This document shows positions 57,804 through 64,000 of a DNA stretch of 64,000 bases, one piece after another (the first letter of the stretch is position 1; the number at the start of each line of letters is the position of its first letter). The DNA comes from Multifurca ochricompacta (taxonomy: Eukaryota; Basidiomycota; Agaricomycetes; Russulales; Russulaceae): contig WTXG01000008.1 of the NCBI GenBank assembly GCA_022496185.1, forward strand, positions 1 to 64,000, read 5' to 3'. The notes beneath the pieces are model-generated. The model searched no databases. It was not told the origin of the DNA and saw nothing but the letters and a program-made list of their open reading frames with translations. Made by a program: the position numbers and the translations under genes.

Positions 57804-59543
57804 ACTACTTGTCGTTGGTGAATCGCTAAACGCTAAAAGTATCGAGTTCAGAGTTCAGAGTCAAGAGTCAGAGTCAAGAACCTCAGCTGCTCTACGGTCA
57901 GTCACGTGACGGCTAACACGGCCCGAGATGTGCACCAATCTCTCGGCACAATTTTTGGTATGCTAAAAACTACAAGATGCAGAAACACGAGAAACGTGTG
58001 CCAGCGGTAGTATGTAGAAGGAAGGGCTTTTCAGGTCTATGGCTTGCAGTACGGGATAGAAAGGTACCTGATGACCATCATTTGCACTGGTTCCTTAGCG
58101 CAGCTGGCCACAAGTGCATCCCTAAGAGGAAAACACACGGAGGGGCGGGCGCTTGTACTGTTGATAGCGCGTCCTGGTTATGCAATGGCAAAACCATGGC
58201 CCACGCAACCGGTAGTTCCGGGGACGAAGGACGGGGAAAACCAGGTGTCGACGAGTATGGATGACAATTGATGGGTATCCCGTAAGCAAGGTACGGATTA
58301 TCAAAGGCTGAGGATTTGTGTGCCAAATGGGTGCCCCTGAGATAACACCTTTCCACGTCCCCTATCGGGAGCGAAAGGCAAAATCATCGAGCCCGCCCTG
58401 ATTAACATAAGGAAGGCACGGCGTCGTGGTTCAGGGTCCCTGAAAACGACAGCTATGATAACGGAGGCGTTGAGACTAATTTGGCCCCAGGTATGCTAAT
58501 ATATCCCCACTAGTAGTCCTCGGCAAAACTGAGAGTGGGATAATAAGTGTTTCTCGCCCATTCCCCATGCAATCTTGTTCGGAAAGGGGAATCAGGTAAG
58601 AGATACCCGACTAAGACGAGTGACGACGGGATTAAAGCCCCACAGAGAATAGAAGTCGCACGGGGTAGTAACTTTGAGAAGGACCCCGAGCGTTGTGATC
58701 AGATTTACGAAGGGAGAGAACGAAGATGCCATACGACCCTGGGAAAGAAACGATTCAAGCAATCGGGGCGAGGCGGAAACGCCAGACCCCTATGGGTTTC
58801 AGAGTGATAACAAATTATTGAGTGACAGTAATATCAAGAGAAGGGATCGACAGAGGGCCAGTTGACGATACGAAGTGAACACCCAAGTCGATTAGAACGG
58901 GAGATGGCCCATAGCCTCGAAAGATACATGAAAGCAGAATTTGGGTGTGCCGAGGGAAGAGGGGACACAGACGAGAGGCGGGTCCATGAGCCGCAGAATT
59001 AATTAGGCATGAGAGCCGCCACTTGATAAGGCACTGGAGGGTAATGTCGATGCTTGGTCTGGTATGGTCGTAATGTACGTATGGGTGCGGTGGAACGTTG
59101 GATGTCGACAAAAAAACATTCGCAGAGCAGGGACGACGATAATGATAACACCCAACCGGCATCTAGAGCTCGCCAGGGTGTACTAGTAGCTGGATTTAAG
59201 TGTCTGTCCAAGTCGAGGCTGTTCAGAAAGGGGTCGCTAAAGACAATAATCTACAGTTGCTGATTGATCAGTATTCGGTATATTTGATAAATAAATAACT
59301 TCGGTTGCATGCGAAACAGTCAAAAGGTAAGATGCTACTACAGTCCATATATGTATAAAAAGTCATTCGTATACATTAACCGGTCCACTGGGGAGCGGAA
59401 CAACGAAACAAGTTAAGAGCGATACAGTAGTTAATTATGCGGATTACCAATCATATACAGATTTATGGATACAGATCATGATTCGCGAAATGTCTAAAGC
59501 GGGGTCAGGTTCATTCATTTTCGAAACACCCGCAACACCGGCA
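57804..59543. other. Intergenic, nothing recognised
   Basis: About 1.7 kb between the ATG15 start and the PRM1 3' end. Small ORFs on both strands lack any protein signature. The last 250 bp are AT-rich, consistent with the PRM1 3' UTR. No repeat is shared with the transposons elsewhere in the window. Confidence 0.45.
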
Positions 59544-62479
59544 TCAGAGAGCACGTCCAGTAGTAAAAGACGTCTCCGGGGACCCCTCCTTCGCGCTGAG
59601 CGGCACGAACGAGAAGCCCGCCATCGATTCGGCCGTCACGGGAGTGACCACCTTCGCGTCGTCATCAAAAGGCGTCGAGAATGGGTTGAATACTTGCGCA
59701 GGCACTGGGGGACGCCGTATTGGTATGGGAGGTACAGTCGGGCTAGGCGCGAGGTACACTTTGCGCGCAGGAGCGGAGCGCGCGAAGCCATAGTGCAACG
59801 GCACTGCGAGGTGCGTGTGCACCACGGCGGCGGGGCTCGGCGCGCCCGATTCGACCTCGCCAACGCTCACGGGTACACTTGGCTTCCGGCGCGCCCCAGG
59901 ATTAATTTGTATCCTTGCCGTGTCAGGCGAGAGCGACCATGCGGATTTGAGTTCATGTGAAACATTAGCCATACTCGGCGAGGCGCGCTCGATCTCGGGC
60001 AGAGTATAGTTCCGGACCGACGCGGCGCGCTCCGTGGAAATCGCTAGTTGCGGACGATGGGCTTTGCGGAAGCTTTTGCGCGTAGCGGCTTTGTCACCCC
60101 GCAGAGAGTCTGTCATGCGCTTCCGCCAGCTACTGTCACCACGGAGCTTGCGCGAGAGAGCGCGCATCACGCCTCCCGTTTCCGGGGGCTGCGCAGTTGC
60201 CGGGGAAGTATGGTCAAAGAAACTGTCAAATGATTTGGTAGCGGCAGGCGTAAGGTTGGACAAGGGATGCAGGTGTTCAGGGTGATTGGGATCGATGAGG
60301 CGTATCGAAGAGGGAGAGAGTATGGTCTGCTGAGGTATACTCTTCGCTTCCTTTTTAGGTTCCTCCCCACGGAAAGGGATCATAATCTTGTTAAATCCTG
60401 TGCGTTGGTCTCGCTGGAATTTGCGCTTGCGCCGGGAATGGAGAATGCCGCAGCCGTAGGAATGCCAAAAGATGATGACGAGTGCCATTAGCACAACAAG
60501 GGCCCACAAGCCAAGGAATATTGCAAACATGACACGTTCCTTCCTGAGAGACTGGACATAGGTATTGATAAGCCGCCCAACGAGACCACCATTCGATCCG
60601 TCGGTGCTACCGACAGCCGCAGTTGCAATAGGTCGTGTGGCCGCATTGACTTCATCAGGGGATAAGACTAATATGCTCTCATTCACGCGAGAAATATCAA
60701 CATGCAGGTGGTCATGTAGGAACGTGAGCGCTTCCTCGATCGCGTCGACCTTGGAACCGATGAGGCACTTGATGAAATCCTGTGCGGGTTGCTCCAGGAT
60801 CGTCCCATTGAAAAGCGTCGAAACAGCGTTCTGGAGATCACTGTAGAATGTGTTGATCGTGTTGTTAAGAGTCGTAGTAGTCCCGTTGACCCATCCGAAT
60901 AGCCCGTCATTGATGGTCGATTGAATGTTGTCGATATGATTGTTGATGCCGTTCGCATACAGCGCTGACTGGTCATACATGCTCTGATTGAGGGAGGTGA
61001 AGATGGTGCCAGAAAAGTCGCTGACGGCTGCATTTGTACGGTCATGGAATTTGGCCTCCAGTGGAGCAACCGCCAACAACTGGAGCTGGACGGAGAGAAT
61101 GCCAAAGAAACCAATGAGGAAGCAGGCGAGTGCAGGAGGGTGAAAGACGTAATGGAAGAACCAGGAAAGATTAATGTGCTGAGATGGGGTGAGGTGCAGA
61201 ATCGCGCTGATTCTATTCGCGAGACGTGTTAGAAGAGGGTGAGCCGAGTCAGCCTGCAACATCAGCAAATTATGATCAGAAAGAGTGATAGTTGGCGCAA
61301 TAGCCGGCCCCAAGTGGACAACTGCCGGATCTGACATCCAGGCCTGGCGGGTGTATTCAAGATGGCGCTTGAGAAAAAGCCATTTGTACCATTCGAGTAA
61401 GAAGTAGCCAGCCAGTAAAACAACTGCTAGAATAGCAACCAGGATGATTCCAATCTTTGTTATGTGAAGAAGGTCATGTCCGAGGTCATCAATAACTGAA
61501 GTATCCATATTATCGCAGAAAGTGAGCGCGCTGCGATCAGGGACAGGAAGAACTGAGGAGTTGAAACTAATGCCGGCGAACGTGTCGTTGATATCCTTTT
61601 TTACTGCTTCAAACGGAGTGTCAAGCCTAGAACATGTTGGAAAGTAGCTCAAACAAGAACAACGAAGTGCTCACAGGTTGTTTACAGTATCCTTCAATAC
61701 AGACACGGAGGGTATAGAAGCATTAAGCTTTGTTAGGGCATCTTGAAAGTCGGTGGGAAGGGTGACATTCTGAAGTGAATCAAGGCTGGGAATGCTGAAT
61801 TGCGGGGCTTTGATGTTGCCAAAGGGATTTACTTTGTTAATACCATCTATGGCAGTCTGGATCGCGGAATTGGCCGTCGTTACGTCGTTTTGAATAGACG
61901 TGCGCAGAGAACTGAAGGTATTTGTAAGGAAGGTATTTATCTAGTGTTCGACGTTTGAGATCATGAAGAATATTGAAAGTTTGCCAGACGCACCTCTTGG
62001 GTTGCACCAATGATCAATGACAGCCCTCCACGGACGATTAACTCGAGAAAGCACAAAAAGGTTGAGCGGTAGATGTCAACAACGAAGTTGATGATAGCCT
62101 CCATGACGGTCAACGAGAGAACGAGAGCTTCGCGAGCACCATTCATTGAGGCGTTAACCGCGTCAGCAATTTGGTCGTTTGTAGCGATGGCCATGAAACG
62201 AGGCATGCTCGCGGCCGAAGACGCGGCTTGTTGCGCAGCCTGGCAACTTGTGAGAAGCTCTCCCTTGGCATTGCTGACAGCTGTCTGTGCTGAGTCTGAG
62301 GACAACTGAAGGCGGAAGGCGATAAAAAGGAGAGACAGGAAAGGATAGGCCAGCCATGTGAGAGAAAGAATATGAGGGAGTTGGAGATATGGGGTAAGGC
62401 CAGACTTTGATACAGTAGTTCTAGAGTCGTACACTGGAGGTGGGGACATCCAACGAGCGGGTGGTGGGGCAATGGACAT
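59544..62479 (-). CDS. PRM1: Plasma membrane fusion protein PRM1
   Basis: Three exons (62479-61994, 61940-61675, 61626-59544) join in frame to 944 aa. After a short Pro-rich start, the '[20 protein letters not shown]' block opens the first membrane segment. '[12 protein letters not shown]' and '[20 protein letters not shown]' follow, then a Ser/Asn-rich ectodomain with N-glycosylation sequons, '[11 protein letters not shown]', and more membrane helices ('[18 protein letters not shown]', '[20 protein letters not shown]', '[20 protein letters not shown]'). The C-terminus is a long cytosolic Ser/Pro/Arg tail. PRM1 promotes plasma-membrane merger during mating and hyphal fusion. Intact. Confidence 0.92.
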
Positions 62480-64000
62480 GGGGAGTGCAAGAAAGGATGA
62501 CTATTAGTCGCCCAGCGACGAGAAGAGAGGACACCAAGTGGCAAACGTGAAAGCGGCGAGGGAGAAAGACCAAAAGGCAATGGAAGGGCATGCTTTTGAG
62601 GTGACAAGGTTCCATTGTGTCTTCCTTGTTTTCTTGTTCTCTTTCTTGACTTGCCACTGTTAGCGAGTGAATTGCTCAGCTTCAGCCTCACGGAAGGAGC
62701 AACGGCAAGCAAGCAACAAAAGCAACAATAACTTACATTATATAATCAGGTCTCGTGATCTTAATGGCTTCGAGATTCATGCTCCGAAGTACAATGGCAC
62801 ACAACAAACTGGTTTCCATGTTGGCTAACGGTGCCGGAAAGAACAAATTTTATGAAACTTGCGCACGCGTGGTGACAGTCAACTTGCAGCCCACGTTCCC
62901 AGAGCAAAGTTCATATAACACCACCGAGTGCCTTCTTTCACTTATGTTGCCTCGAGTGTCCCGCACGCGAATACCTTATGCTTCTGTATCGAGTCGTGGT
63001 TTCTGTGCGTGCCGGACCTTCCCCTCCGAAACTATATGTCTACTCTCCAATTGGTTGATCAGCGCAGTACTCCTGTTCATGGCCATGACAGCGTGTTCAC
63101 ACTGGAGGGTGTATCATCTTGTTCACTTGCAACGCCCTCATGGCCCCAGCATCAGCACCGTGTCGCCGAAGTCTCAGTATGAACTCCCAAGTACCGTTGT
63201 GCTCGCCCCCCAATCTCTGATGGCACTTCCTTGAGGTACACCTCCGGCTGCCGCGTTCTCTCCGCAAAAGTTTGATCGGCTAATACTTGCGCTCGCGGAA
63301 GAGCGCAAGTGAGACACTGAACAGGTCATTCCGAGGCACTCGTGCCCTGTGCTCGTGCCACCTTATTGGCGTTTGATCCTCGCGTGCTGCAAATCGACAA
63401 TGTACATGGATGAATGGAGCGGCCCTCCGTGACAAGTGGCCTACACACGCTGCTGGATATATCATATTGTTATTAATGACCTTTTTAAAGTCGTGATCAC
63501 ACCGATCCATGCGAAATTGACTGTAATCATTACAATTGACGGCTCACAGGAACCTACGGCGCTGGTATTATCAGCCCACATACCTTGGTCATGCCATCCT
63601 GCAGTGTCCGTAGTCTGATTCCCCCACTAGCCTGTGTCATCACCGCATTGGCTTCCCTTCTCACGTGTCTAGAATGTTGTCACGCAATGCCCGAATGAGA
63701 AGACGGTCCTTCAAAGTAACAGCTACTACCAAACGTGTCCCCGCCCCTTGCCCCTTTCGACGCGATATCGAGTTATCGTGAAGGCAGTATTGATGAGAAG
63801 GAACAAGGACGTGTAAAGATACGAGCAGTGCCCTCTGAGTCCATATCGTCCACGCTGTGCCCAGGCTGAGAGTGCCCACTCGCAGCCGAGTTTCCAACCT
63901 CCAGTGCTGTCCATGCTCGAGTCCCGCAATAGCCTCTAATCTTCGTTGTCCACGCTTCCAAGTCAAAAAAGCCATGCAGCTCGATTGCGTGATTCGCTGG
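62480..64000. other. PRM1 upstream region, nothing else recognised
   Basis: A plus-strand open frame at 62755-63234 (159 codons) has no recognisable domain and could be chance. Two further minus-strand frames near the window end are likewise unsupported. The first few hundred bases should hold the PRM1 promoter. Confidence 0.4.

Noticed and set aside
57977..58865. Overlapping ORFs on both strands between ATG15 and PRM1
   Set aside because: No domain, no consistent exon pattern and no composition shift; best explained as chance frames in non-coding DNA.
62755..63234. 159-codon plus-strand ORF upstream of PRM1
   Set aside because: No recognisable motif, and a competing frame overlaps it; not enough to call a gene.

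Overview
The window is nuclear DNA of a filamentous basidiomycete, most likely an Agaricomycete. The reasons are genes split by many 45-70 nt GT-AG introns, a Plavaka-type transposase with an NB-ARC/TPR protein of the Agaricomycete type beside it, a chromodomain Gypsy retrotransposon, and conserved fungal genes (ATG15, PRM1, PEX11, SAC7/BAG7-type RhoGAP). No rRNA, tRNA or CRISPR array was recognised.

Layout. Positions 1-18.2 kb are a graveyard of nested transposons. A Plavaka-like element (transposase on +, a partner gene on -, about 1.97-15.1 kb) is split by a 6.7 kb hAT element (7266-13933) with an exact 8-bp target duplication. That hAT element contains a solo LTR. Around it lie short non-autonomous hAT-like elements with exact or near-exact 8-bp target duplications. 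At 18.4-21.6 kb is a 7-exon NLR-type gene (-) encoding an MLKL-like N-terminus, NB-ARC and TPRs. At 21.9-29.0 kb are a tail-anchored peroxin-26-like gene (-), a membrane-anchored GH17 beta-1,3-glucanase (+) and a RhoGAP (+). At 30.9-39.1 kb is a complete but dead Gypsy chromovirus (255-bp LTRs, TSD GTTTA) carrying a hAT element that itself carries another hAT element. At 39.2-39.8 kb is one more short hAT-like element. At 41.1-62.5 kb is a gene-dense conserved block: PEX11-like (+), a paladin/PTPLP-type phosphatase-like protein (-), an arabinokinase-like glycosyltransferase (+), a GMC oxidoreductase (+), ATG15 lipase (-) and PRM1 (-). I see no supported gene in 62.5-64.0 kb.

Themes. Five classes of transposon share one neighbourhood, and the order of insertion can be read from target duplications. 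The nine in-frame stops I could resolve in transposon genes are all TGA, which fits C-to-T change at CpG (CGA to TGA) or TGG to TGA. The host genes are mostly housekeeping: peroxisome (PEX11-like, PEX26-like), autophagy/vacuole (ATG15), mating or hyphal fusion (PRM1), wall and polarity (GH17, RhoGAP). They show no operon-like logic. The NLR gene lies at the border of the transposon region.
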